64,000 bases of DNA from Nitrincola iocasae. GTDB taxonomy: Bacteria; Pseudomonadota; Gammaproteobacteria; Pseudomonadales; Balneatricaceae. The stretch covers positions 744,001 to 808,000 of the forward strand of contig NZ_CP044222.1 of the NCBI RefSeq assembly GCF_008727795.1, in the 5' to 3' direction. The position numbers were made by a program, and so were the translations under genes. Below are positions 51,798 to 61,047 of this stretch, one piece after another (the stretch's first letter is position 1; each line of letters begins with the position of its first letter). The notes beneath the pieces were generated by a model. The model searched no databases. It was not told the DNA's origin and saw only the letters and a list, made by a program, of their open reading frames with translations.

Positions 51798-52880
51798 ATG
51801 ACACGTAAATTTAATTTCAGTGCAGGGCCGGCAGCGTTGCCGGATGAAGTGTTACAACAGGCGCAGCGGGATTTGTGTGATTGGCAAGGAAAGGGTCTGT
51901 CAATCATGGAGATGAGTCATCGTAGTGATGAATTCGTTTCGGTTGCACAGCAGGCTGAGCAGGATTTGCGGGACCTGATGTCGATTCCGGATCATTACAA
52001 GGTGTTGTTTCTGCAGGGGGGAGCAAGCAGTCAATTTGCTATGTTGCCAATGAACCTGTTGCGGGGCAAGCAAACCGCTGACTACATAAACACCGGTATC
52101 TGGTCAAAGAAGGCCATTGCTGAAGCCTCTCGTTATTGTACTGTTAATATAGCTGCCACAACGGAAGCTGAACATTTTCTGCGCGCACCCACACCAGCCG
52201 AAATTCAGTTGAGCCCGGATGCAGCTTACCTTCACTACACCAGTAATGAAACCATTGGTGGTGTGGAATTCAATTACATTCCCGATAGTGGCTCCGTACC
52301 TCTGATCGTCGATATGTCATCGGATATTCTATCCGGTCCCATCGATGTCAGTCGTTTCGGAGTGATCTATGCGGGAGCCCAGAAAAATATCGGTCCGGCT
52401 GGTTTGACGGTGGTGATCGTGCGCGAAGATCTGCTCGGGCATACTCTGGCGGGAACACCCACCATGTACGATTACAAAGTGCATGCTGAGGGTGAGTCGA
52501 TGCACAATACGCCGCCAACCTTTGCCTGGTATCTGTCAGGACTGGTGTTCGACTGGCTGAAGCGTCAGGGAGGCGTTGCTGCAATGGCTGAGGTTAACCA
52601 ACGTAAAGCGGCTAAGCTTTATGCCGCCATAGATCGAAGTGATTTCTATGCCAACCCGGTAGCAATTGATAGCCGTTCCGGTATGAATGTGCCCTTTACC
52701 CTGGCTGATGCCGCACTGGATAAGCTATTTTTACAGCAGGCTGAAGCCGCCGGGCTGTTGAACCTTAAAGGACATCGATCTGTCGGCGGGATGCGTGCCA
52801 GTATTTACAATGCGGTACCCGAAGCCGCTGTCGATGCGCTACTGACGTTTATGTCCGAGTTTGAGACCCAGCATGGCTGA
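51798..52880 (+). CDS. serC: Phosphoserine aminotransferase
   Basis: A 360-residue PLP enzyme that makes phosphoserine from 3-phosphohydroxypyruvate; it also serves in pyridoxal phosphate synthesis. Signs: FNFSAGPAALPDEVLQQAQR at the N-terminus, FLQGGASSQFAMLPMN near residue 73, the Schiff-base Lys in GVIYAGAQKNIGPAG and the C-terminal KGHRSVGGMRASIYNA. Full length. It overlaps pheA by eight bases, as expected from the order seen in Pseudomonas. Confidence 0.96.
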   Translation: MTRKFNFSAGPAALPDEVLQQAQRDLCDWQGKGLSIMEMSHRSDEFVSVAQQAEQDLRDLMSIPDHYKVLFLQGGASSQFAMLPMNLLRGKQTADYINTGIWSKKAIAEASRYCTVNIAATTEAEHFLRAPTPAEIQLSPDAAYLHYTSNETIGGVEFNYIPDSGSVPLIVDMSSDILSGPIDVSRFGVIYAGAQKNIGPAGLTVVIVREDLLGHTLAGTPTMYDYKVHAEGESMHNTPPTFAWYLSGLVFDWLKRQGGVAAMAEVNQRKAAKLYAAIDRSDFYANPVAIDSRSGMNVPFTLADAALDKLFLQQAEAAGLLNLKGHRSVGGMRASIYNAVPEAAVDALLTFMSEFETQHG

Positions 52881-53769
52881 GCAGGTTCCACAGACTCCAT
52901 CGGCCCGCGCTGAGGCCGAACTCAGGGCGTTGCGTGATCAGATTGATGACATAGATCAGCAATTACAGTCGTTGATCAATAAGCGCGCGGCCTGTGCACA
53001 GCAAGTGGCTGAGGTGAAACAAGGTATTAACCAGAGTTTACCCGCCGTGTTTTACCGGCCTGAACGTGAAGCCCAGGTGTTGCGACGTGTTATGGAACGT
53101 AACACCGGGCCGCTACCTGATCAGGATATGGCCCGCCTGTTTCGTGAAATCATGTCCGTATGTCTGGCGTTGGAGCAGCCGCTGAGTGTTGCCTACCCAG
53201 GTCCTGAGGGTGGGTACACTGAACAAGCTGTACGTAAGCACTTCGGACTTTCGGCTAAGGGAGTCGCAATGACCGATCCTGAGCAAGCCTTCAAAGCGGT
53301 AGAGCAGGGGCACTGTCACTATGCTGTTACCCCGATAGAAAGTGCTCATGAAGGCTTGGTCAGTCATACGCTGGACTTGTTTCGCCGCTATGATCTGCGG
53401 ATCTGTGGTGAGGTAGAACTTTTACTTGATCCTACCGATGATAAAACCCTGGCGGCTGATACCCGCTATCTTGTATTGGGGAAACAGTATGTCGAGCCTA
53501 GTGGCCATGACAAAACTTCAATACTGCTGTCAGTGAAGGATCAGCCTGGTGTTCTCCATGATGTGCTGGGTGCTTTCCGACAACGTAATATCAGCTTAAC
53601 GCGCCTGGAAAGCCGAACAGTGCATCAGGGAGCGGGTGATTACTCCTTGTTCTACATGGATTTTGAAGGGCATCAGGAAGATGCCTCCGTTGTGGAATTA
53701 CTGAGCGAGCTGGCAAACGGTCCCGATACTCTTAAAGTGCTGGGATCTTATCCCAGGGCTGTACTCTAA
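52873..53769 (+). CDS. pheA: PheA: chorismate mutase and ACT domain with a shortened prephenate dehydratase domain
   Basis: A 298-residue protein; full PheA has about 360-385. The AroQ mutase is intact (residues about 8-90: LRALRDQIDDIDQQLQSLIN, KRAACAQQVAEVK), and the ACT domain (215-298: SVKDQPGVLHDVLGAFRQRN, LKVLGSYPRAVL) is present. The dehydratase domain between them is about 65 residues short: sequence jumps from CGEVELLLDPTDD to AADTRYLVLGKQ. The segment that normally carries the IYSHxQxLAQC motif is absent. ENSTEG reads ESAHEG and GPEGTFT reads GPEGGYT; TRF is kept only as DTRYLV. Dehydratase activity is therefore doubtful. The start chosen is ATG 52873, although 12 bases earlier is open. 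Confidence 0.85.
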   Translation: MAEQVPQTPSARAEAELRALRDQIDDIDQQLQSLINKRAACAQQVAEVKQGINQSLPAVFYRPEREAQVLRRVMERNTGPLPDQDMARLFREIMSVCLALEQPLSVAYPGPEGGYTEQAVRKHFGLSAKGVAMTDPEQAFKAVEQGHCHYAVTPIESAHEGLVSHTLDLFRRYDLRICGEVELLLDPTDDKTLAADTRYLVLGKQYVEPSGHDKTSILLSVKDQPGVLHDVLGAFRQRNISLTRLESRTVHQGAGDYSLFYMDFEGHQEDASVVELLSELANGPDTLKVLGSYPRAVL

Positions 53770-53788
53770 TAACAACAGGAAACACATT

Positions 53789-54889
53789 ATGAGCTGTGAT
53801 TTTGTAGCTCTGTCGAATCCCGGTGTACAGGCGCTGCAGCCCTATCAGGCTGGCAAGCCTGCTGAGGAACTGGAGCGTGAGCTGGGAATTCGCGATATTG
53901 TTAAATTGGCCAGCAACGAGAACCCCTTGGGGCCGTCGTCAGCAGCCATTTCAGCAGTACAGTCTGTACTATCGGGGTTGACCCGCTATCCTGACAGCAA
54001 TGGTTACTATCTTAAGCAAGCGCTGAGCCAGCGTTTCAATTTGGCTGCTAATCAACTGACGCTTGGCAATGGCTCCAATGATCTATTGGAACTGGTTGCA
54101 CGTGCTTTTTTGCGCGAAGGAGTTGAAGCGGTCTATTCTGAGTATGCCTTTATTGTCTATCCACTGGTAGTCAAAGCCTGTGGAGCCACTGGCGTGCGGG
54201 TACCTGCACGGGATTATGGTCATGACCTCGATGCTATGGCTGATGCCGTTACAGCAAATACCCGAGTGATCTTCATCGCCAATCCCAATAATCCGACCGG
54301 TACCTGTCTGACCAGTCAGGCGTTCAAGCGCTTTATGGCACGCATACCCGAGCAGGTGCTGGTGGTGCTGGACGAAGCTTATAGCGAGTATACCGATCAG
54401 GCTGATACGCCTGATGGCCTGGCACTTACTGCAACTTACAATAATTTGATCGTAACCCGCACTTTTTCCAAGGCCTACGGTCTGGCTGCACTGCGTGTCG
54501 GTTTTGCTGTTGCCAATCCAGTGGTTACCGATCTTCTGAACCGTGTTCGTCAGCCATTTAATGTCAGCTCCGTCGCCCAGGCGGCGGCCATGGCGGCCTT
54601 GGCAGACCGGGAATATCTGGCGCGTACAGTCAGTTTAAATCGGCAAGGCCTCAAGCAAATGCAAGCCGGGTTAGTGGCGCTAGAGGTTAGCTATATTCCT
54701 TCAGTTGCCAATTTCATTACTATTGATTGTGAACAGGATGCCTTGCTGGTCTATCAAGCGCTGCTTGAACAAGGCGTTATTGTCAGGCCGCTGGGTGTTT
54801 ACGCCATGCCGCAACATTTGCGTGTTACGCTGGGTACAGAAACAGAAAATCAACGCTTTCTAGACGCGTTGAAAAAGGTGATAGCGTGA
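53789..54889 (+). CDS. hisC: Histidinol-phosphate aminotransferase
   Basis: A 366-residue class I/II PLP aminotransferase. Family parts: IVKLASNENPLGPSSAAISA, FIANPNNPTGTCLTSQA and PLP Lys in TRTFSKAYGLAALRVGFAVA. HisC acts in histidine synthesis, and the HisC2 type beside pheA and tyrA also takes aromatic keto acids, which would matter if PheA is defective. The stop overlaps the tyrA start by four bases. Confidence 0.92.
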   Translation: MSCDFVALSNPGVQALQPYQAGKPAEELERELGIRDIVKLASNENPLGPSSAAISAVQSVLSGLTRYPDSNGYYLKQALSQRFNLAANQLTLGNGSNDLLELVARAFLREGVEAVYSEYAFIVYPLVVKACGATGVRVPARDYGHDLDAMADAVTANTRVIFIANPNNPTGTCLTSQAFKRFMARIPEQVLVVLDEAYSEYTDQADTPDGLALTATYNNLIVTRTFSKAYGLAALRVGFAVANPVVTDLLNRVRQPFNVSSVAQAAAMAALADREYLARTVSLNRQGLKQMQAGLVALEVSYIPSVANFITIDCEQDALLVYQALLEQGVIVRPLGVYAMPQHLRVTLGTETENQRFLDALKKVIA

Positions 54890-55836
54890 AATATAGCTTG
54901 AACAAGGTTTTAGTTATTGGTCTTGGGTTGATTGGTGGATCGTTTGCCAAAGCACTTAAGAAACGTCATCTTGTAGATGAAGTGAGTGGCTATGATTTGA
55001 ACTCAGCAGAATGTGAGCTGGGGCTGCAGTTGGGTGTGATAGATAAGCAAGTCACATCTCTGCTAGACGCTGTTGCCGAAGCTGATCTGGTGATGCTGGC
55101 TGTGCCGGTCAAGGCGATGGAGCAGTTATTGGAAGCCATTGCACCTGCGCTGCGACCAGACACCTTGGTAACGGATGCCGGCAGCACTAAAATGAATATT
55201 ATTGCCGCGGCACAACGTGTATTCCCGACTATTCCCGCCACCTTTGTGCCTGGTCATCCGATAGCAGGTGCAGAAAAGAGTGGTGTGACAGCGGCCAATG
55301 CCGATTTGTTTGTGCGCCATAAGGTCATTTTGACCCCTGTACCGGAAACTGACCCCTTGGCAGTCAGTCTGGTGGCCGAGTTGTGGCAGTCATTGGGCGC
55401 TGAGGTGTTGCAGATGGAGCCACATCGACATGACGAGGTATTAGCGGCGACCAGTCATCTACCGCATCTTTTGGCATTTTCATTGGTGGATACACTGGCG
55501 CATGAAGAAGAAAAAAAAGATATTTTTCGCTATGCGGCCGGTGGCTTCCGGGATTTTACCCGTATCGCCGCAAGTGACCCGGTCATGTGGCACGATATTT
55601 GTCAGGCAAACCGGGATGCGCTGCTTGATCAGATTGACCAGTTTACTATGGGGTTGTCTCGCTTGCGTCAGGCCATAGACACAGAAGATAGCCAGACCTT
55701 GCTGGGTATTTTTACCCGAGCACGCATTGCACGTGAATATTTCAGTACGTTACTGACTGGTACAGCGTATGAATTGTCATCGACACCACCTTCAGTTGAA
55801 ACACCGAACCTGGGTGTAGATAAGCCGGGTGAATGA
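54886..55836 (+). CDS. tyrA: Prephenate dehydrogenase (stand-alone)
   Basis: A 316-residue NAD-linked dehydrogenase for tyrosine synthesis. Rossmann start KVLVIGLGLIGGSFAKALKK, VPGHPIAGAEKSGVTAANAD with the catalytic His, and EVLAATSHLPHLLAFSLVDT. In Pseudomonas relatives TyrA is fused to AroA (EPSP synthase). Here the protein ends with a short Pro/Ser-rich tail (STPPSVETPNLG) and no AroA follows. The next gene is cmk after 75 bases. Confidence 0.93.
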   Translation: MKYSLNKVLVIGLGLIGGSFAKALKKRHLVDEVSGYDLNSAECELGLQLGVIDKQVTSLLDAVAEADLVMLAVPVKAMEQLLEAIAPALRPDTLVTDAGSTKMNIIAAAQRVFPTIPATFVPGHPIAGAEKSGVTAANADLFVRHKVILTPVPETDPLAVSLVAELWQSLGAEVLQMEPHRHDEVLAATSHLPHLLAFSLVDTLAHEEEKKDIFRYAAGGFRDFTRIAASDPVMWHDICQANRDALLDQIDQFTMGLSRLRQAIDTEDSQTLLGIFTRARIAREYFSTLLTGTAYELSSTPPSVETPNLGVDKPGE

Positions 55837-55911
55837 CAAGCGAAACGTCGCTGCAAGAATTAACCTGTTTAATTCTGTGCTGTTCTACTAATCAAGAAAG
55901 GAGGCGGACTG

Positions 55912-56601
55912 ATGTCCACCAGAGTTTCAATACCTGTCATCACTGTTGATGGCCCGAGTGGTTCCGGCAAAGGAACAATCTGTCGTCTGTTAGCTCAGCG
56001 CTTGGGTTGGCATCTGCTGGATAGTGGGGCTTTGTATCGCTTGACAGCCGTCGCTGCGCGGCATCATGGTATCTCTCTGGATGATGAAGAGTCTCTGCAG
56101 GTTGTCGCCGCCCATCTTGATGTGCAGTTTCTGGCTGGAACCACTGATGATGTTAAAATCGTGCTTGAAGGTGAAGAAGTTACTGATACTATCAGAACTG
56201 AAGCGGTGGGTGCGGACGCTTCAGTTGTCGCGGCTATGGCCCCGGTGCGCCAGGCGTTACTACAGCGACAGCGTGACTTTGTTGCCGCTCCAGGTCTGAT
56301 TGCCGATGGCCGTGATATGGGTACGGTGATCTTCCCGGAAGCCTGTTTGAAGGTCTATTTGGATGCCAGTGCTGAAGAGCGTGGCAGCCGCCGTTATAAG
56401 CAGTTGATTAGCAAAGGCCTGAGTGCTAGCCTTGAAGATATAGTATTGGATTTAAAAGCGCGGGATGCGCGGGATATGAACCGCAGTGTCTCGCCCCTGA
56501 AACCGGCGCCTGATGCGGTGATTCTTGACACCACCAAAATGACAATTGAGGAGGTGTTGGAGGTGGTGCTGGATGAAGCAAAACATAAAGGGCTGCGTTA
56601 G
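55912..56601 (+). CDS. cmk: Cytidylate kinase
   Basis: A 229-residue NMP kinase that phosphorylates CMP and dCMP. P-loop GPSGSGKGTICRLLAQRLGW; DSGALYRLTAVAARHHGI; ADGRDMGTVIFPEACLKVYL; and RDARDMNRSVSPLKPAPDAV, all typical of the Cmk group. Placed before rpsA as in most gammaproteobacteria. A strong ribosome site (AAAGGAGG) lies upstream. Confidence 0.96.
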   Translation: MSTRVSIPVITVDGPSGSGKGTICRLLAQRLGWHLLDSGALYRLTAVAARHHGISLDDEESLQVVAAHLDVQFLAGTTDDVKIVLEGEEVTDTIRTEAVGADASVVAAMAPVRQALLQRQRDFVAAPGLIADGRDMGTVIFPEACLKVYLDASAEERGSRRYKQLISKGLSASLEDIVLDLKARDARDMNRSVSPLKPAPDAVILDTTKMTIEEVLEVVLDEAKHKGLR

Positions 56602-56627
56602 GCAGTTTCAGTCTGAGGATGCGGGTA

Positions 56628-58313
56628 ATGAGCGAGAGTTTTGCAGAGCTATTTGAAGAAAGTCTGAAAGAGCTTGAAATGGCTCCAGGCTCCATAGTCA
56701 CCGGTACGGTGGTTGCTGTTGAAAACGATTTCGTCATCGTCAATGCTGGATTGAAATCTGAAGGCATTATTCCGCTGGAGCAGTTCAAGGATGACAAAGG
56801 ACAGTTGACCGTTGCTGTGGGTGATCAGGTCAAAGTGGCTCTTGAAGCATTGGAAGACGGATTTGGCACCACACTCCTCTCCCGTGAAAAAGCACGTCGT
56901 GCTGAATCCTGGGGTGTATTGGAAAGCGCATTTGAAGGTAATGAAATCGTCACTGGTTACATTACCGGTAAAGTGCGTGGCGGTCTTACCGTGGATGTAA
57001 ATGGCATCAGTGCTTTCTTGCCGGGTTCGTTGGTCGACGTACGCCCAGTTCGTGATACCGCTTATCTCGAAGGACAGGAGCTGGAACTCAAACTGGTGAA
57101 GCTGGATGCCCGCACCAATAATATCGTCGTTTCCCGTCGTGCCGTGCTTGAAGCGGCTTATACTGAAGAGCGTGAAAAACTGCTGGAAAAAATGGAAGAG
57201 GGGCTGGTCATCAAAGGGGTGATTAAGAACCTGACCGACTATGGCGCCTTTGTTGAATTGGGTGGTATCGATGGTTTATTGCATATTACCGACATGGCGT
57301 GGAAACGCGTCAAGCATCCGAGTGAGCTGCTCAGCATTGGTCAGGAACTTGATGTTAAGGTGCTTAAGTTTGATAAAGAACGTAGTCGGGTTTCTCTGGG
57401 GCTTAAGCAACTGCAGGCTGATCCCTGGGATCAACTGATCAGTAAAAATAACGTCGGTGACAAGGTTCGGGCGCGCGTCACTAATCTGACTGACTATGGT
57501 TGTTTTGCTGAAATAGGCGAAGGCGTAGAAGGTTTGGTCCATGTATCTGAAATGGATTGGACCAACCGCAATATTCATCCCTCAAAAGTCGTACAGGTAG
57601 GGGATGAGGTTGATGTTATGATTCTGGACATTGATCAGCAACGTCGGCGTATCTCGCTTGGCATGAAACAGTGTCGTGAAAACCCATGGGAAGGTTTTGC
57701 GGCCCGTTGCAAGAAAGGCGATCGTGTTGCCGGTGTGATTAAATCTATTACCGATTTTGGTATCTTTATCGGTCTGGATGGTGGTATCGATGGTCTGGTC
57801 CACTTGTCTGATCTGTCCTGGGACGAGCCGGGAGAAGAGGCTGTAAAGCAGTATGGCAAGGGACAGGAAGTCGAGGCTGTGGTGTTGTCGGTAGATTCGG
57901 ATCGTGAACGTATTGCGCTGGGTATCAAACAGGCCAGCTCTGATCCGTTTGCTAATTATGCCGATATAAATCCGAAAGGTGCCCAGGTTCAGGGTAAAGT
58001 GATCAGTTGTGATGAGCGCCAGGCTATCATTGAGTTGGCTGAAGGTGTTGAAGGTACGCTGAAGGTCTCCGAAGTGTCGCGTGACCGGGTTGATAATCTT
58101 CCCAGCTTGTATCCGGCTGGTACGCAGGTTGATGCTATTATTATCAGTCTGGACCGCCGTAATCGCAGTGTGAACCTGTCGGTGAAGCAGTTAACTGAGC
58201 AGGCTGAAAAAGATGCTATTAAAGCGGTAAAAGAGCAGGCTCCTGTTGAAGCCGCCGGTCCGACAACGATCGGAGAGCTGATCAAGGCGCAGATGAAAAA
58301 AGATAGCCGATAA
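56628..58313 (+). CDS. rpsA: Ribosomal protein S1
   Basis: A 561-residue S1 protein with six S1 RNA-binding repeats, for example VTGTVVAVENDFVIVNAGLK, IKGVIKNLTDYGAFVELGGI and VRARVTNLTDYGCFAEIGEG. It binds mRNA leaders and delivers them to the 30S subunit. The start is ATG 56628 (MSESFAELFEESLKELEMAP) with GAGG nine bases upstream; an ATG nine bases earlier overlaps the ribosome site. Full length. It is 26 bases from cmk. Confidence 0.97.
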   Translation: MSESFAELFEESLKELEMAPGSIVTGTVVAVENDFVIVNAGLKSEGIIPLEQFKDDKGQLTVAVGDQVKVALEALEDGFGTTLLSREKARRAESWGVLESAFEGNEIVTGYITGKVRGGLTVDVNGISAFLPGSLVDVRPVRDTAYLEGQELELKLVKLDARTNNIVVSRRAVLEAAYTEEREKLLEKMEEGLVIKGVIKNLTDYGAFVELGGIDGLLHITDMAWKRVKHPSELLSIGQELDVKVLKFDKERSRVSLGLKQLQADPWDQLISKNNVGDKVRARVTNLTDYGCFAEIGEGVEGLVHVSEMDWTNRNIHPSKVVQVGDEVDVMILDIDQQRRRISLGMKQCRENPWEGFAARCKKGDRVAGVIKSITDFGIFIGLDGGIDGLVHLSDLSWDEPGEEAVKQYGKGQEVEAVVLSVDSDRERIALGIKQASSDPFANYADINPKGAQVQGKVISCDERQAIIELAEGVEGTLKVSEVSRDRVDNLPSLYPAGTQVDAIIISLDRRNRSVNLSVKQLTEQAEKDAIKAVKEQAPVEAAGPTTIGELIKAQMKKDSR

Positions 58314-58390
58314 GGTGCGCTGCCTGAAGGTAGTTCATGCGCTCGTATCGGCAGAGCGATGAGCATTCATCGATTTTAGTGGAGGAAACC

Positions 58391-58684
58391 ATGACAAAAT
58401 CAGAGCTTATTGAACGCCTGATAGAGCAGCACCCGCAATTATCAGTTAAGGATGTGGAATTGGCCGTGAAGACCATGCTCGATCACATGACCGAAGCTTT
58501 ATCCGATGGTGATAGAATCGAGATTCGCGGTTTTGGCAGCTTTTCGCTGCATTACCGCGCCCCGCGTATTGGACGCAATCCTAAAACAGGCGAGGCGGTT
58601 TCGCTCGATGCGAAATATGTGCCTCATTTCAAACCCGGGAAAGAGATGCGGGATCAGGTAAACAGCAGTATGAATGCCAGCTGA
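58391..58684 (+). CDS. ihfB: Integration host factor beta subunit
   Basis: A 97-residue IHF-beta: MTKSELIERLIEQHPQLSVK, GDRIEIRGFGSFSLHYRAPR and RIGRNPKTGEAV (DNA-intercalating Pro). IHF bends DNA and helps phages such as Mu. Start ATG 58391 is preceded by GGAGGAAACC; an in-frame earlier ATG adds 18 residues without a ribosome site. Confidence 0.97.
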   Translation: MTKSELIERLIEQHPQLSVKDVELAVKTMLDHMTEALSDGDRIEIRGFGSFSLHYRAPRIGRNPKTGEAVSLDAKYVPHFKPGKEMRDQVNSSMNAS

Positions 58685-58711
58685 CAAAGCCGGACTGACG
58701 GAGGTTGTAAC

Positions 58712-59017
58712 GTGCGTTTTCTGAAACGTTTGAGTGTTGTGGTTGTTGCGTTGTTGGTATTGCTGGCGGGGATACTGTTTACCCTGCACAACATGACGCC
58801 AGTGCAAATAGATCTGATTTTCTTCACGCTACCGCAAGCCAGTCTGTCTCTGTGGTTGCTGGGGGCATTTGCTATCGGTGGGCTTCTCGGTGTGCTGCTG
58901 AGTTCAGTGGTAGTGCTGTCTCTGAAAACCCGGCTTTACTATCTGAACAAAAAGATGGTTTCAGCACGTCAGGAAATCAATAAGTTGAGAACATCGAGTC
59001 TGAAAGATCCGGCCTGA
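58712..59017 (+). CDS. lapA: Lipopolysaccharide assembly protein A (DUF1049)
   Basis: A 101-residue inner-membrane protein with two transmembrane helices (VVVALLVLLAGILFTLHNMT and LWLLGAFAIGGLLGVLLSSV) and a basic cytoplasmic C-terminal coil. LapA works with LapB in controlling LpxC and LPS assembly. It starts at GTG 58712 and the stop is two bases before the lapB start. Confidence 0.9.
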   Translation: MRFLKRLSVVVVALLVLLAGILFTLHNMTPVQIDLIFFTLPQASLSLWLLGAFAIGGLLGVLLSSVVVLSLKTRLYYLNKKMVSARQEINKLRTSSLKDPA

Positions 59018-59018
59018 G

Positions 59019-60188
59019 ATGTTCGACTACATTGTACTGATCCCAATGCTGATGGCCGCGATAGCGGCGGGTTGGCTATTGGGGCGCTATCAGCGCTCAA
59101 CCCAACAGTTACACTCCCTGCCCAGCCGTGATTATTATCATGGCCTTAATTTTTTGATTCACAATAAAACCGATGAAGCGGTAGAGCGTTTTATTCGTGT
59201 TTTGGAAATTAATTCTGACACGGTGCCAGCCTACCTGGCTTTGGCTGATCTGTTCCGGAAAAAGGGGGAATATGACAAGGCAATTGAGTTGCACCAGACA
59301 TTACTGGCTCGTAGCGACTTGTTGCATGAAGACTTCCTGAACATCCAGATATCCTTGGCCAAAGACTATAACGCTGTGGGTTTACTGGATAGGGCTGAGA
59401 CCTTGTTGCAGTCAGTGATTAGTGATAACCCGCGTGATGAGTTGCGCCATAGTGCACGTCGACTTTTGGCAAAGCTGTATGAAAAACAGCTGGAGTGGGA
59501 TAAGGCGCTGAATACTGCGTTGAAATTACCTGATTCTAAACGTACAGCGGTTGCCCATGAAATGGCGCACTACGCTTGCCAATTGGCTGAAGGGCGACTG
59601 GGCGAGTCAGGTAATGATGCCGAAAACCGACTCAAGCAAGCGTTAAAACTGGACCCCACCTGTGTACGTGCAAATATAATGCTGGCTGAGCATCGCATGC
59701 AGCGCCATGCCTGGCGTGGTGCGATCAAGCACCTGAAAGAAGTGGCTGATCAGGATCCCCTGATGATACCTGAAACACTTCAAATGCTTTGGCAATGCTA
59801 CACTGAGCTGGATAATATCATGGCTTATCAGAGCTATCTGGAGCTGTGTCTGGCGCAGTATCCGTCCACCACGCTGATCGTGACAAAAGCGCAACTGCTG
59901 CAGGCAAGTCAAGGTGATCAAGTAGCGACAGAGTTCATTGTCGATGCATTAAAAAAACATCCGTCTCTGCGGGGATTTAATTATCTGATTGACCTGCAGC
60001 TACTGCAGAGTGATGTTGCCGTAAAAAGCCTAAGCACCTTGCGGGAACTCACCGAACAGTTGGCGCAAAGCAAACCCCGCTACCGTTGTGGTCAGTGCGG
60101 TTATGATAGCAAAACACTTCACTGGCAGTGCCCTTCGTGTAAAACCTGGGACAGCTCACGCCCTGTTCAGGGGCTGGAAGGCGAATAA
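59019..60188 (+). CDS. lapB: Lipopolysaccharide assembly protein B (YciM)
   Basis: A 389-residue protein with an N-terminal membrane anchor (YIVLIPMLMAAIAAGWLLG), about nine TPRs and a C-terminal rubredoxin-like metal knuckle (RCGQCGYDSKTLHWQCPSC). LapB presents LpxC to FtsH and so tunes LPS synthesis. Order lapA-lapB-pyrF is as in E. coli. Confidence 0.93.
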   Translation: MFDYIVLIPMLMAAIAAGWLLGRYQRSTQQLHSLPSRDYYHGLNFLIHNKTDEAVERFIRVLEINSDTVPAYLALADLFRKKGEYDKAIELHQTLLARSDLLHEDFLNIQISLAKDYNAVGLLDRAETLLQSVISDNPRDELRHSARRLLAKLYEKQLEWDKALNTALKLPDSKRTAVAHEMAHYACQLAEGRLGESGNDAENRLKQALKLDPTCVRANIMLAEHRMQRHAWRGAIKHLKEVADQDPLMIPETLQMLWQCYTELDNIMAYQSYLELCLAQYPSTTLIVTKAQLLQASQGDQVATEFIVDALKKHPSLRGFNYLIDLQLLQSDVAVKSLSTLRELTEQLAQSKPRYRCGQCGYDSKTLHWQCPSCKTWDSSRPVQGLEGE

Positions 60189-60202
60189 AACAGGATATGA
60201 GA

Positions 60203-60919
60203 ATGACTGATGCGTTAAAACCGATCATAGTAGCTTTGGATTTTCCTGATCAGGGTGCAGCCCTTACTATGGCTGATCGTCTGGACCCTGACACTTGCCG
60301 AGTGAAAGTGGGCAAAGAATTGTTTACCCGTGCTGGGCCGGCTGTGGTTGAAGCTCTGCAATCCCGGGGGTTTGAGGTATTTCTGGATCTGAAATTTCAT
60401 GATATTCCTAACACGACAGCCAGTGCAGTGAAAGCGGCAGCAGAGCTGGGTGTCTGGATGGTTAATGTGCATGCATCCGGTGGCCGACGCATGATGCAGG
60501 CGGCACGGGAAATACTGGATAAACAGGCAGACTGCCAGACACTGCTGATTGCTGTTACTGTGCTGACCAGCATGGAGCAGGTGGACCTTGAGGATATCGG
60601 TATTGCTGTTGAGCCTGTGCAGCAGGTGCAGCGGTTAGCCAAACTGACCGCTGAATGTGGACTTGATGGTGTGGTGTGTTCTGCTCAAGAGGCTGGCCTG
60701 TTGCGTCAGCAGTTAGCGAATAGCTTTAAGCTGATAACCCCAGGAATTCGGCCGTTGGATGCAGATGCAGGTGATCAGCGCCGTATTATGACACCGCTTG
60801 AAGCCTTGCGCCAAGGCAGTGACTATCTGGTTATTGGCCGTCCTATTACCCGTGCAGAAGATCCTGCCGCTCGCTGCAGTCAAATTCTGAACGAACTACA
60901 GCAGGGCGGTTTTTTCTGA
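60203..60919 (+). CDS. pyrF: Orotidine 5'-phosphate decarboxylase
   Basis: A 238-residue enzyme that makes UMP from OMP. The Asp-Lys-x-x-Asp core is in FLDLKFHDIPNTTASAVKAA; the phosphate-binding loop is LITPGIRPLDADAGDQRRIM and YLVIGRPITRAEDP ends it. The start chosen is ATG 60203, at 8 bases from AGGA; another ATG six bases earlier overlaps the ribosome site. Confidence 0.95.
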   Translation: MTDALKPIIVALDFPDQGAALTMADRLDPDTCRVKVGKELFTRAGPAVVEALQSRGFEVFLDLKFHDIPNTTASAVKAAAELGVWMVNVHASGGRRMMQAAREILDKQADCQTLLIAVTVLTSMEQVDLEDIGIAVEPVQQVQRLAKLTAECGLDGVVCSAQEAGLLRQQLANSFKLITPGIRPLDADAGDQRRIMTPLEALRQGSDYLVIGRPITRAEDPAARCSQILNELQQGGFF

Positions 60920-61047
60920 TCATTTTTTGATCTGAATCAATTTGGCTGCATTTTTATGCATTGACCACTGGTGTGTCAGAACCGAACAGATTAAATTTAA
61001 GTTGCTGGTCTGGAGACCGGCGTTTTTCTTAAACATGGAGGTTTACA

